Below, piece by piece: positions 17,378 to 26,175 of a stretch of 64,000 nt of DNA (the first letter of the stretch is position 1; each line of letters opens with the position of its first letter). The translations under genes and the position numbers were made by a program. Origin of the DNA: Gemmatimonadaceae bacterium (GTDB lineage Bacteria; Gemmatimonadota; Gemmatimonadetes; Gemmatimonadales; Gemmatimonadaceae); NCBI GenBank assembly GCA_020851455.1, contig JADZCT010000029.1, positions 186,001 through 250,000 on the forward strand. Direction: 5' to 3'. The notes under the pieces are model-generated. The model was given only the letters and a program-made list of their open reading frames with translations. It ran no database searches and had not been told where the DNA came from.

Positions 17378-18475
17378 GTGAACGTTCTGTTTGCCGGCGG
17401 TGGCACGGGGGGGCATCTCTATCCTGGGCTGGCCATCGCGCGCGCCCTGGAGCGGCGCCGTTCGCCGGTGGGCATCCACTTCATCGGCGCCCGCCGGGGA
17501 ATCGAGCGCGACATTCTTCCAGCCACCGGGTACGCGCACACGCTCGTTGACGCGCATCCCCTCTACCGTAACCGCGTCTGGCGCAACTGGCGCACCGTCG
17601 CCGGGGCGGAATCGGCGTGGCGGGACGTCGGGAGGGTGGCGGCGGATTTCAGGCCCGACATCGTGGTTGGGACTGGCGGCTACGCCAGTGGTGTCGCGCT
17701 TGCCTGGGCTGCCGCGCACCGGCGCTGCATCGTCCAGCACATTGGCGACAGCCAACCCGGGGCGACGGCGCGGCTCTTTGCCCGCTTCAGCACGGAGGCC
17801 TACCTCGGCTTCCCGGAAGCCGAGCGCTCTCTGCCGCGCGGACGCTGCGTCTATGTGGTCACCGGCAACCCGATCGAGCCGCCGCCTGACATTCGCCCGG
17901 CCCGGTCGGACGCTCGCGTGCGATGGGGATTTCCCGCGAGCGCCCGGGTGCTGCTGGTGTTTGGCGGAAGCCAGGGGGCGCGCGCGTTGAATGTCGCGAC
18001 GCTCGGGTTCATCGAACGCGGGCTGCCCGAGTCGTTGTGCGTGATCTGGGCCACCGGCAAAGCGCACTACGACGTGTACAAGAGCTTCGACCGGCCCGAC
18101 GTCCGCGTGGTGCCGTACCTCTCGCCAATCTCGGAAGCGTATGCCGCCGCCGACATCGCACTCGTGCGCGGCGGAATGATGGGTACTTCCGAACTCTGCG
18201 CGTGGGGCGTGCCGATGATCATCTGTCCGCTGCCGACGGCGGCGCACGACCATCAGACTGAAAATGCGCGCTCTCTCGAGGCGGCAGGAGCCGCGCTGCA
18301 CCTCCCCCAGGCGGAATTGAGCGCCGAGCGCGTCGGCGCCGTGGTGACCGCGCTCATCGGCGACGAGGGCCGCCTCGCCGTGCTCGCCCGGGGCGCACTA
18401 TCCCGCGGGCGTCCGCATGCAGCCGACGAGATCGCCGCGCGCATTGTGGAACTGGCAGGCAATGGCTCTCATTGA
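17378..18475 (+). CDS. murG: Lipid II synthase MurG (GlcNAc transferase)
   Basis: Peripheral membrane GT28 glycosyltransferase that adds GlcNAc to lipid I. In this 365-residue protein, the N-terminal glycine-rich loop NVLFAGGGTGGHLYPGLAIA and VVGTGGYASG bind the lipid substrate. The C-terminal half has LLVFGGSQGARALN and the nucleotide-sugar site around ALVRGGMMGTSELCAWGVPMI. A GTG start sits 15 bases after ftsW, and the 3' end overlaps murC by 14 bases. Confidence 0.96.
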   Translation: MNVLFAGGGTGGHLYPGLAIARALERRRSPVGIHFIGARRGIERDILPATGYAHTLVDAHPLYRNRVWRNWRTVAGAESAWRDVGRVAADFRPDIVVGTGGYASGVALAWAAAHRRCIVQHIGDSQPGATARLFARFSTEAYLGFPEAERSLPRGRCVYVVTGNPIEPPPDIRPARSDARVRWGFPASARVLLVFGGSQGARALNVATLGFIERGLPESLCVIWATGKAHYDVYKSFDRPDVRVVPYLSPISEAYAAADIALVRGGMMGTSELCAWGVPMIICPLPTAAHDHQTENARSLEAAGAALHLPQAELSAERVGAVVTALIGDEGRLAVLARGALSRGRPHAADEIAARIVELAGNGSH

Positions 18476-19850
18476 CCGCGCGGATTCGCGCCCCGTGCAC
18501 TTCATGGGAATCGCCGGGGCGGGGATGAGCGCGCTCGCGGAGCTGTGCGCTCGTCGCGGCGCAGCGGTCACTGGCTGCGACAGCGGTGGCGCCGCTCCGG
18601 ACCTCGCCCGGCTTGGCGTCACCGTTCACCACGGTCACGACCCTGCGCATCTGGAGGGTCACAGGGCGCTGGTGGTGAGTTCGGCCGTGCCGCGGGGGCA
18701 CGCGGAGGTGAAGCGTGCGCACGACCTTGGCATCCCCGTGGTGCGGCGCGCCGAAGCGCTGGCCGAGGCCACTGCCGGTTGCGACCGCCTGGTGGCCATC
18801 GCGGGAACGCATGGCAAGTCCACCACCACTGCCATGGCAACGTATGCGCTCAAGGCGGCAGGCGTTGACGCCACGGGCGTGGTAGGCGCGCGAATCAGGG
18901 AGTGGAACGGCAACCTGAGCCCCGGCGCCGACCGCGTGTTCGTAGTGGAGGCCGACGAATACGACCGGTCGTTCCTTGCTCTGGATCCGCAGGTTGCGGT
19001 CGTGACGAGCATCGAGGCTGACCACCTCGACATCTACCGGGACCTGGACGACATCCGCGCTGCCTTCGCCCGTTTCTCTTCGCGCGCACGCTGGCTCGTT
19101 GCCTGCGCCGATGACCGATGGGCAAACCTTCTCCCATCGCCGCCAACGGCCGAGGTACTTCGGTATGGCATTGACGGCAATGACGCGCGGCTCGTCGCGC
19201 GCGACGTGCGCGCGACTGGCGACGGGGGAATGGATTTCACCGTCGTGTACGACGGCAAGCCGGCCGGCTCGGTGAAACTGCGAGTGCCAGGCCGCCACAA
19301 CGTCCTCAACGCGCTGGCGGCGATCGCCGTGGGCGTCGGGGCGTGGGGTGCGCGCGTGGAAGACCTCGCGCGGGGGCTCGCGCAGTTCCCCGGGGTCGAA
19401 CGTCGGTTCGAGCGTGTTGGCGACGCCGCGGGCGTGACCGTGGTTGACGACTACGCCCACCACCCCACCGAAATCCGCGCGACGCTCGCGGCGGCTGGCT
19501 CGGCGTTCCCGGGGCGCAGGATCGTCGCGGCGTTCCAGCCACACCTCTTCACGCGCACAAGGGATCTGGCCGCGGAGTTCGCCGAAGCGCTTGGCGGCGC
19601 GAGTGCGGTATGGCTTGCCGATGTGTACCCGGCGCGCGAGCAGCCGCTCCCCGGCGTGACCAGCGAACTCATCGCCTCCCCGATGGTTGCCGCCGGACGG
19701 GGGCCCTCGTGGAAGGGCAGCGTGAACGACCTCGCCGCGGCGCTTGCGCCGAAACTGCTGGCGGGCGACGTCGTCATCACAATGGGAGCCGGCGACATCA
19801 CGCGGGTTGGCCCGCAACTGCTAAAGGCGCTCGGAGGCAAGTCCGGATGA
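18462..19850 (+). CDS. murC: UDP-N-acetylmuramate--L-alanine ligase MurC
   Basis: First amino-acid ligase of peptidoglycan precursor synthesis. 462 residues starting MALIDRADSRPVHFMGIAGAG, a canonical MurC nucleotide-binding opening. The ATP loop is GTHGKST at 115-121. Later motifs are VEADEYDRSFL, SIEADHLDIY, VVDDYAHHPTEI and FQPHLFTRTRDL. I chose the ATG at 18462, inside the end of murG, because the upstream extension has no MurC similarity. It is followed directly by ftsQ with a four-base overlap, so murB and ddl, often found here, are absent. Confidence 0.96.
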   Translation: MALIDRADSRPVHFMGIAGAGMSALAELCARRGAAVTGCDSGGAAPDLARLGVTVHHGHDPAHLEGHRALVVSSAVPRGHAEVKRAHDLGIPVVRRAEALAEATAGCDRLVAIAGTHGKSTTTAMATYALKAAGVDATGVVGARIREWNGNLSPGADRVFVVEADEYDRSFLALDPQVAVVTSIEADHLDIYRDLDDIRAAFARFSSRARWLVACADDRWANLLPSPPTAEVLRYGIDGNDARLVARDVRATGDGGMDFTVVYDGKPAGSVKLRVPGRHNVLNALAAIAVGVGAWGARVEDLARGLAQFPGVERRFERVGDAAGVTVVDDYAHHPTEIRATLAAAGSAFPGRRIVAAFQPHLFTRTRDLAAEFAEALGGASAVWLADVYPAREQPLPGVTSELIASPMVAAGRGPSWKGSVNDLAAALAPKLLAGDVVITMGAGDITRVGPQLLKALGGKSG

Positions 19851-20623
19851 CGGACGCGGCAGCGATGGCAGGGCACGCGCACGACACCACCGGCCCGGCG
19901 GATGGCGGGGCCGGCAGGGTGCCGTCGTCGCGTTCGGGAAGGCTGATCCGGCGCGCCGGCCTTGCAGCCGCGGTTGTGGCGGCGGCTTCGTCGCCGTGGT
20001 GGCTCCGCCCCGCGCTTTCGCACCTCGATTTCTTCCGTGTGCGCCGCGTGGAGATCCACGGCGTCCGTTACGCAAGCCCCGGCGAGATCGTTACGCGAAT
20101 GGGGGTTGACTCGACATCGTCCGTGTGGGACGATGCCGGGCCGCTGGAGTCGCGCGTGCGAAGGCTGCCCGCGGTGCATGAGGTTCGAATCGGCAGGAAG
20201 CTTCCCGGCACGCTTGTGGTTGACGTCGTCGAGAATCCGCCGGTCGCATTCGTGCAGTCGGGCGACCAACTCGCGGCCGTGGACGCCCGCGGGCGCACGC
20301 TGCGCGTGGATCCCGCGGCCACCGGCGTTGACCTTCCGGTAGTGCGGACGCGCGATTCCGTCGTGCTGGGACTGCTCGGCGCGGTGCGAGTTTCACTTCC
20401 CGCTGTATTCGCACGGATCGGTGACGTGGCAAGGGAGCCGCACGGTGGACTTGTCATCCGCATGGTCGAGCCGCGGGGCCGCATCATCCTGGCGTCGGCC
20501 GCCGTGACAGTTGATAGGTTGTTCGACGTCATTCCGGTCGAGGCCGACCTCGCGCGTCGCGGAGTCGGGCCGGCCGAGATTGACCTCCGTTTCAAGGATC
20601 AGGTAGTGGCGCGCCTGCCCTAG
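19847..20623 (+). CDS. ftsQ: Cell division protein FtsQ (POTRA domain)
   Basis: Bitopic divisome protein linking early and late division components. 258 residues: a cytoplasmic tail of about 35 residues, a transmembrane segment (RRAGLAAAVVAAASSPWW) and a POTRA domain starting FFRVRRVEIHGVRYASPGEI. A beta domain follows with PAVHEVRIGRKLPGTLVVDVVENPPVA, the usual FtsQ pattern. ATG overlaps murC by four bases. Sequence identity in this family is low, but topology, POTRA pattern and position before ftsA agree. Confidence 0.92.
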   Translation: MTDAAAMAGHAHDTTGPADGGAGRVPSSRSGRLIRRAGLAAAVVAAASSPWWLRPALSHLDFFRVRRVEIHGVRYASPGEIVTRMGVDSTSSVWDDAGPLESRVRRLPAVHEVRIGRKLPGTLVVDVVENPPVAFVQSGDQLAAVDARGRTLRVDPAATGVDLPVVRTRDSVVLGLLGAVRVSLPAVFARIGDVAREPHGGLVIRMVEPRGRIILASAAVTVDRLFDVIPVEADLARRGVGPAEIDLRFKDQVVARLP

Positions 20624-20659
20624 CGCCCCAATCAGTCGCCCTTCCGTCTTCCTTTCCAA

Positions 20660-21922
20660 GTGGCCTCTTCTCTAGTCGCCGGCCTCGATATCGGGTCCGC
20701 CAAGACAACCGCCGTGATTGCGGAGGTCGTCGGGGACCTTCCCAAGCATCCCACGGTCAACGTCCTCGGAGTGGGCCAGGCGCGGACGACCGGCCTCAGG
20801 CGCAACGTCGTGGCCGACATCGAGGAATCCACGCGCTGCATACGCAAGGCTCTCGAGGACGCCGAGCGGATGGCCGGCGCGCGGGTGGACGCGGTGTATG
20901 CGGGCATCGCGGGGGAGCACGTCCACGCGATGACGTCTACCGGGATCGCCTCCGTCACCGGGTCCGAGATCACCCGGGCCGACGTGGACCGCGCAAACGC
21001 AGTGGCCCGGGCGCAGCCCATCGCGCAGGATCGCGAACTGATCCATGCGATTCCGCAGGAGTACTCGGTTGACAAGAATGTCGGAGTGCGCGACCCGATC
21101 GGGATGATCGGCACCCGGCTCGAGACGGAGATGTATCTGGTTACGATCGGATCGAGCCCGGCGATGAACCTGCGCAAGGCGGTGGAGCGGGCTGGCTACA
21201 AGGTTGCCGAGCTCGTCCTGGAGCCGCTGGCGTCGGCGCTGGCCGTGTTGACCGACGACGAGAAGGAACTTGGCGTCTGCCTCGTCGAGATGGGGGCTGG
21301 CACCACGGACGTGGCGGTGTTCCACGAAGGAAAGATCCGGTACCTGGGCACCGTTCCGCTCGGCGGCCTCAACGTCACGAGTGACATCGTCCATGGCCTT
21401 GGCGTGACGCAGGCCGACGCCGAAGGGCTCAAGGAGAAGTACGGCTGCGTCTACGAGCCGATGGTTGACCGGGCAGAGGTGATCAGTCTTCCGAGCACCG
21501 TTGCGCAGGGCGACAGGCAGATTCCGCGCGAGCTCCTCGCTCACATCATGCACCAGCGAACCGGCGAGATCTATGAGATGGTCTGCGGCGACGTGGAGCG
21601 TGCCGGGTATATCAAGAAACTCGCGGCCGGTGTCGTCGTCACCGGCGGAGCGGCGGCGCAGCCGGGTACGCCCGAGCTCGCCTCCGACATCTTCGGAACG
21701 GGTGCCCGCATCGGAGTCCCCGGGGAGTTCCTCGGCGGCCTTGCCGACAACGTGATGCAGCCGCGGTTCTCGACCGTCGTTGGCCTCGTCCAGTACGGGG
21801 CGCATCGCGTGGCGCTGGGCGGAGCCGCGCACAAGTCCCGCAGGATTTCCGTAGCGGGCGGCGCTCCGGGCGTGGACCGGATCGCGCAGCGGGTTAAGAC
21901 CTGGCTGCAGGATTTCTTCTGA
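20660..21922 (+). CDS. ftsA: Cell division protein FtsA
   Basis: Actin-like ATPase that tethers FtsZ to the membrane. The 420-residue product opens with the phosphate-1 motif AGLDIGSAKTTAVI. It contains the FtsA-specific 1C subdomain region, a phosphate-2 motif LVEMGAGTTDVAVF and GVVVTGGAAAQPG. The last residues, RIAQRVKTWLQDFF, form the amphipathic membrane-targeting helix. GTG start 36 bases after ftsQ. The 232-bp gap to ftsZ is the longest in the cluster and could hold an ftsZ promoter. Confidence 0.96.
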   Translation: MASSLVAGLDIGSAKTTAVIAEVVGDLPKHPTVNVLGVGQARTTGLRRNVVADIEESTRCIRKALEDAERMAGARVDAVYAGIAGEHVHAMTSTGIASVTGSEITRADVDRANAVARAQPIAQDRELIHAIPQEYSVDKNVGVRDPIGMIGTRLETEMYLVTIGSSPAMNLRKAVERAGYKVAELVLEPLASALAVLTDDEKELGVCLVEMGAGTTDVAVFHEGKIRYLGTVPLGGLNVTSDIVHGLGVTQADAEGLKEKYGCVYEPMVDRAEVISLPSTVAQGDRQIPRELLAHIMHQRTGEIYEMVCGDVERAGYIKKLAAGVVVTGGAAAQPGTPELASDIFGTGARIGVPGEFLGGLADNVMQPRFSTVVGLVQYGAHRVALGGAAHKSRRISVAGGAPGVDRIAQRVKTWLQDFF

Positions 21923-22058
21923 TCGCGGCGGCGCGTGGGCACGTGCCGGCAGTGCCATGTCACAACCCTGCGCGTGCGGCGTCGCCCCTGTGGAAAACGG
22001 TCACGGGAGCGACTTTGCCTTTGCGCCGGTCACTCGTCAGGTATGGTGACAGCGATCG

Positions 22059-22100
22059 GGCACGCGATCGCCTGCATCGTGCCGTGCCGCGGGCTATATA
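22059..22100 (+). promoter_or_regulatory. Possible ftsZ upstream regulatory element
   Basis: The 232-bp ftsA-ftsZ spacer holds an inverted repeat GGCACG...CGTGCC (22059-22083, 13-base loop). It is followed by TATATA (22095-22100), an AT-rich hexamer unusual for this DNA and placed 54 bases before the ftsZ ATG, as a -10 box could be. I see no good -35 match. The idea of an ftsZ-specific promoter rests on the spacer length and this box only. Confidence 0.3.
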
Positions 22101-22154
22101 TGTTCCCGTGTCGCTGATCGCCGACATCAACCCTTGGTCTTTCCGTCATAGCCG

Positions 22155-23375
22155 ATGAGCATCTTCGAGTTCGACGAAGCCCCTGCGCAGCGCGCGCGAA
22201 TGAAGGTCGTCGGAGTGGGCGGCGGCGGCGGCAACGCCGTCAACCGCATGATTGACGAGAACCTGGCCGGCGTCGAGTTCATATCGGTCAACACCGACGC
22301 CCAGGCGCTGCTCAACTCGAAGTCCGATGTAAAGATCCAGATCGGAAAGAAGCTTACCCGCGGCCTTGGCGCCGGCGCCCGCCCGGAAATCGGGCGCCAG
22401 GCGATTGACGAGAACCGCGAGGATGTTGCCCGTGCGCTGAGCAACTCGGACCTCGTCTTCGTGACCTGCGGCATGGGTGGTGGCACGGGAACCGGCGCTG
22501 CGCCCATCGTTTGCGAAATGGCCCGCGAAACGGGCGCGCTCACGGTGGGGGTCGTCACGCGGCCGTTCCTGTTCGAGGGGCGCAAGCGGATCCGGCAGGC
22601 CGAAGAAGGAATCATCGAGATGAGCAAGTACGTTGACACGATGATCGTCGTGCCGAACGAACGTCTCCTTGCGGTGGTGGGCAAGAACGTTGCCTTCCAG
22701 GATGCCCTCAAGAAGGCCGACGAGGTGCTCCTCCACGCCACCAGCGGCATCTCGACCATCATTTCCGGCGTCGGCATGATCAACGTGGACTACGCCGACG
22801 TGCGCACCGTGATGAAGGACGGCGGCGCCGCGCTCATGGGCACTGGCGTCGGCCGCGGCGAGGATCGCGCGATGGCTGCCGCTCGCGAGGCGATGACCAG
22901 CCCTCTCCTCGAGAGCTTCGAGATCGCCGGCGCCACGAGCGTGCTGCTCAACGTGACCGGCGGCCCCGACATGACTATGGGCGACGTCAGCTCGGTCGCG
23001 GCCGTCGTCCACGACGCCGCAGGCGACGACGCCGACTTCATCTTCGGGGCGGTGCAGGAGCCCTCCATGGAGGGCGAGATCCGCGTTACGCTCGTGGCCA
23101 CTCGTTTTGGCCAGGCTGCGGCGAGGCAGGCGGGCCGGCAGGCGCCCTCCGGCGCCTCATCGGCGGGTCGTGCCGCGCCGGCATCGGCTGGTGGCACGCC
23201 CGTGATCCCGATCGGCGGGGCGCGGCCGCGCCCGGTGATCGGTAGCTCATATACGGGCGGGCATGGAAGCGCCGCGCCGGCGGCAAGGCGCCCGATGCCG
23301 GAGCCGGAACGCCGCGGCGCGCCGGACCTCGACGATCTTGAGATTCCAACGTTCATACGGCGCCAGATGGACTGA
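22155..23375 (+). CDS. ftsZ: Cell division GTPase FtsZ
   Basis: Tubulin-like GTPase that forms the division ring. The 406-residue product has [16 protein letters not shown], the tubulin signature GGGTGTG at 108-114, and T7-loop residues in [12 protein letters not shown] variable Pro/Ala/Gly-rich linker (about 315-385) leads to a clear C-terminal peptide, [13 protein letters not shown], which binds FtsA and other partners. ATG start. A hairpin with a T tract lies downstream, so ftsZ ends the dcw transcription unit. Confidence 0.98.
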   Translation: MSIFEFDEAPAQRARMKVVGVGGGGGNAVNRMIDENLAGVEFISVNTDAQALLNSKSDVKIQIGKKLTRGLGAGARPEIGRQAIDENREDVARALSNSDLVFVTCGMGGGTGTGAAPIVCEMARETGALTVGVVTRPFLFEGRKRIRQAEEGIIEMSKYVDTMIVVPNERLLAVVGKNVAFQDALKKADEVLLHATSGISTIISGVGMINVDYADVRTVMKDGGAALMGTGVGRGEDRAMAAAREAMTSPLLESFEIAGATSVLLNVTGGPDMTMGDVSSVAAVVHDAAGDDADFIFGAVQEPSMEGEIRVTLVATRFGQAAARQAGRQAPSGASSAGRAAPASAGGTPVIPIGGARPRPVIGSSYTGGHGSAAPAARRPMPEPERRGAPDLDDLEIPTFIRRQMD

Positions 23376-23403
23376 CGGCGGCGTGGCAGATCGTGCACGC
23401 ATG

Positions 23404-23440
23404 GCGGCGGCATCGTATTCCGGTGCCGCCGCGTACTTTT
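23404..23440 (+). terminator. Intrinsic terminator after ftsZ
   Basis: A nine-base perfect inverted repeat GCGGCGGCA / TGCCGCCGC (23404-23412 and 23424-23432) with an 11-base loop is followed by GTACTTTT. The stem starts 28 bases after the ftsZ stop and ends 47 bases before the next start. The GC-rich stem with a short T run fits Rho-independent termination. Confidence 0.65.
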
Positions 23441-23479
23441 CCTAGCTTCGCCTCCGGATTCCCTTCTTCTCGCCCGTAA

Positions 23480-25273
23480 GTGCTCTCCTGGCTCATAGCG
23501 ATCGTCGTCGGCGCCGCCTTTGCGTACGGCCAGTACCGCCTTGGCGGCGCACTCCACGCGCGGCGCCAGATGGTGCTTCGTGCGATCGCCGTGGCGGCTG
23601 TGGCGGCCCTGCTGCTGGACGCGCCGGTGGGCTGGAGCCGCGCGCTCCGTCCTTACGTGGGGCTGGACGCCTCGGCGAGCTGGCTCGTGTCGGGCGACAC
23701 CTCGGCATGGACGCGGGCCAGGGCCGCCGTTGACTCGATTGGCGGCGACTCGACGCTGCTGGTTGGCGACAGCGTGCGCGGCGGGCGCATCCCGGATGTT
23801 CCCGGCGACGCGACTACGAGGATCGGGCCGCTCGTGGAGCGCGCGCTTGGCGCCGGGCGTGCGGTCGCACTGGTCACCGATGGGCGCGTGGACGACCCCG
23901 AACGCCTGGATGATCTTCCCGGCGGCTCGTCCGTAGTCCTGGTGGACGGTGGTGCGCGGCGTGACGTTGCCGTGGCGAGTCTCTCGGTTCCGCCGGCGGC
24001 CGTCACGGGCGACACCGTGGACGTGGTTGCCGTGCTGGCGGCTGGGAGCGGAGGCGCTCCGGCGTCGCGCGTGGAGCTGTCGTTCGACGCCGCACCGGCC
24101 GGCGCGCAGGCTGTTGACTCGATGGCGCCTTACGCGGAGCGCGAAGTGCGGTGGCGCGTCGGGGTCGGGGCGAAACCGGGCGCGCGGCTCGTTCGCGTCG
24201 TAGCGTCTGCGCCCGGGGACGCGATCGCGCGCAACGACTCGCTGGCGGCGGTGCTCGACGTCGCGCAGGGGGCATCGGCGGTGTTCGTGACCACGGCACC
24301 GGACTACGACAGCCGATGGGCCCTCGATGTGCTGCGAGGTACCCTCGCGGTGCCCACGCGTGGCTACGTGCGCGTCGCGCCGGGCCAGTGGCGGGTGGAC
24401 GGATCGCTTGCGCCCGTGACGGAAGACGAGGTCAGGCGCGGCATGGGCGAGGCGCCGATCGTCATCCTTCACGGTGACACGGCGGTCTTTGGGCCGCCCC
24501 GCTCCTACGTGCGCGGCGCGCTGGGGCTGCTCGTGCCGCCGCCTGCGCGGGGCGATGAGTTCTACCCGGTGGCCGTTCCGGTGTCGCCGCTCATGGCGAC
24601 GTTTTCGGCGCTGCCCTGGGACTCGCTTCCGCCAATCGAGGTGGGCGACGCGCCGCGTGAAGCGGAGTGGACCGCGCTCACCGCGCGGCGCGGCCGGCGG
24701 CTCGACGAGCGTAAGGTGGTCGTTGGCTGGAGCAGCCCGCAGCGCACGGTAGTGGTGCCAGCGGCCGGGCTCTGGCGGTGGCGGTTCCGCGGCGGGCGGA
24801 GCGCCGATACCTTCGTGTCGTTCTGGGGATCGGTGTTCGACTGGCTCGCCGGCGGGACCGTTGACACGCGCGGTCCGCGTCCCTTGGCTACGTCGGTGAG
24901 GGCGGGCGAATCCATCCGGTGGCGGCGCGGCGGCTTGCGCGATTCGGTGGCCGTGGCGGTGCTGCGCCGCCGCGGCGCGCCCAGGCCCGACTCGCTTACG
25001 CTCGACTTTTCGCACGGAGCGATGACCGCCGAGTCTCCGCCGCTCGCCCCGGGTATTTACACGACCAGCATCGGCGGGAACGAGGGAATGCTCGCGGTGA
25101 ACGAATCGGCCGAATGGGTTCCGCGCCGCCCCACCGTGCAGGCGGGGGAGATCGGGGCGGGGATACCCGCTGGCCGTGCACCCGGCGCGCGCACGGCATG
25201 GTGGCTCTACGCCATCGCGCTCGCCGCGCTGTGCGCTGAATGGATCCTGCGGCGCAAGATCGGGTTGCGGTGA
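23480..25273 (+). CDS. Unrecognised membrane protein between ftsZ and ftsY
   Basis: 597 residues. Two N-terminal hydrophobic segments (LSWLIAIVVGAAFAYG and VLRAIAVAAVAALLLDAPVG), a large central region of about 500 residues and a C-terminal helix (WWLYAIALAALCAEWIL) ending in basic RRKIGLR. The layout resembles BatA-type or glutamine-amidotransferase-like membrane proteins in having helices at both ends and a von Willebrand-like exposed part (YVGLDASASWLVSGD, ALVTDGRVDD). I cannot make a firm family call. GTG start; the end overlaps ftsY by four bases, so the two are probably co-translated. Confidence 0.7.
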   Translation: MLSWLIAIVVGAAFAYGQYRLGGALHARRQMVLRAIAVAAVAALLLDAPVGWSRALRPYVGLDASASWLVSGDTSAWTRARAAVDSIGGDSTLLVGDSVRGGRIPDVPGDATTRIGPLVERALGAGRAVALVTDGRVDDPERLDDLPGGSSVVLVDGGARRDVAVASLSVPPAAVTGDTVDVVAVLAAGSGGAPASRVELSFDAAPAGAQAVDSMAPYAEREVRWRVGVGAKPGARLVRVVASAPGDAIARNDSLAAVLDVAQGASAVFVTTAPDYDSRWALDVLRGTLAVPTRGYVRVAPGQWRVDGSLAPVTEDEVRRGMGEAPIVILHGDTAVFGPPRSYVRGALGLLVPPPARGDEFYPVAVPVSPLMATFSALPWDSLPPIEVGDAPREAEWTALTARRGRRLDERKVVVGWSSPQRTVVVPAAGLWRWRFRGGRSADTFVSFWGSVFDWLAGGTVDTRGPRPLATSVRAGESIRWRRGGLRDSVAVAVLRRRGAPRPDSLTLDFSHGAMTAESPPLAPGIYTTSIGGNEGMLAVNESAEWVPRRPTVQAGEIGAGIPAGRAPGARTAWWLYAIALAALCAEWILRRKIGLR

Positions 25274-26175
25274 CCGGGCCTCGCGGCATCTGGAGCCGGC
25301 TCAAGCGCCTCGCGCTCACCGACGTCAAGGTAATCGCGCAGGGCGGCGTTGACCCGTCCGCGTTGGATCGTCTCGAGGAACTGCTCGTTGAATCCGACTT
25401 CGGGCCGGCTGTCACGATGCGCCTGGTTGATGAGGTAAGGGTCCTGGGCGAACGCGGGCAACTCCGCTCGCAGGGCGACTTCGATCGCGCTCTCTCCGAT
25501 GGCATCCTCAAGGCGTTGCGCGGCGGATCGAGCGAGCCATCCATGGCGCGGGCAACGGTGCCGCCCACCGTGTACCTCGTGCTGGGTGTGAACGGCGCTG
25601 GCAAGACGACGTTCATCGGGAAGCTCGCGGCGCGCCTGCGCGGGGAGGGGCGGTCGGTGCTCGTTGCGGCTGGCGACACCTTTCGCGCGGGCGCAGTCAA
25701 CCAGCTTCGCGTCTGGGCCGAACGCACGGGCGCGGAGTTCGTTGGCGCGGCGCCGGGTGCCGATCCGGCGTCGGTGGCATGGGCCGCGATAGATGCGGCC
25801 GTCGCGCGCGCCGTGGACGTGGCGATCATTGACACCGCGGGCCGCCTGCACACGAGCGACGCCCTGATGGAAGAACTGAGAAAGGTGGTCCGCGTGATCG
25901 AGAAGCGGTTGCCGGGCGCGCCGCACGAATCCCTGCTCGTGCTCGACGCGACGATTGGCCAGAACGCCGTTGCCCAGGCTCGCGCCTTCGCGGCTTCGGT
26001 GCCGCTCACCGGCGTCGTGCTCACGAAGCTCGATGGCTCGGCCCGCGGCGGCGTGGTGGTGGCCGTGCACGAGGCGATCAATGTCCCCGTGAAGTTCGTT
26101 GGTATCGGCGAAGGAGCCGGCGACCTCGAGCCGTTCGATCCGGCGGCGTTCGTGGCTGGGCTGTTCGAGCGGTGA
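25270..26175 (+). CDS. ftsY: Signal recognition particle receptor FtsY
   Basis: SRP GTPase receptor that docks ribosome-nascent chain complexes at the membrane. In this 301-residue protein a short N domain (about 1-90) precedes the G domain with G1 loop GVNGAGKTT (106-114). Then come the SRP-GTPase motifs DTFRAGAVNQL and DTAGRLH, TKLDGSARGG (G4) and the closing GIGEGAGDLEPFDPAAFV. It lacks the long acidic A domain of E. coli FtsY, as is common elsewhere. GTG overlaps the upstream gene, and the stop overlaps recG by four bases. Confidence 0.96.
   Translation: MTGPRGIWSRLKRLALTDVKVIAQGGVDPSALDRLEELLVESDFGPAVTMRLVDEVRVLGERGQLRSQGDFDRALSDGILKALRGGSSEPSMARATVPPTVYLVLGVNGAGKTTFIGKLAARLRGEGRSVLVAAGDTFRAGAVNQLRVWAERTGAEFVGAAPGADPASVAWAAIDAAVARAVDVAIIDTAGRLHTSDALMEELRKVVRVIEKRLPGAPHESLLVLDATIGQNAVAQARAFAASVPLTGVVLTKLDGSARGGVVVAVHEAINVPVKFVGIGEGAGDLEPFDPAAFVAGLFER

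Noticed and set aside
16082..18301. Minus-strand 739-codon open frame under ftsW and murG
   Set aside because: No domain or signal seen; both plus-strand genes are clear and complete.
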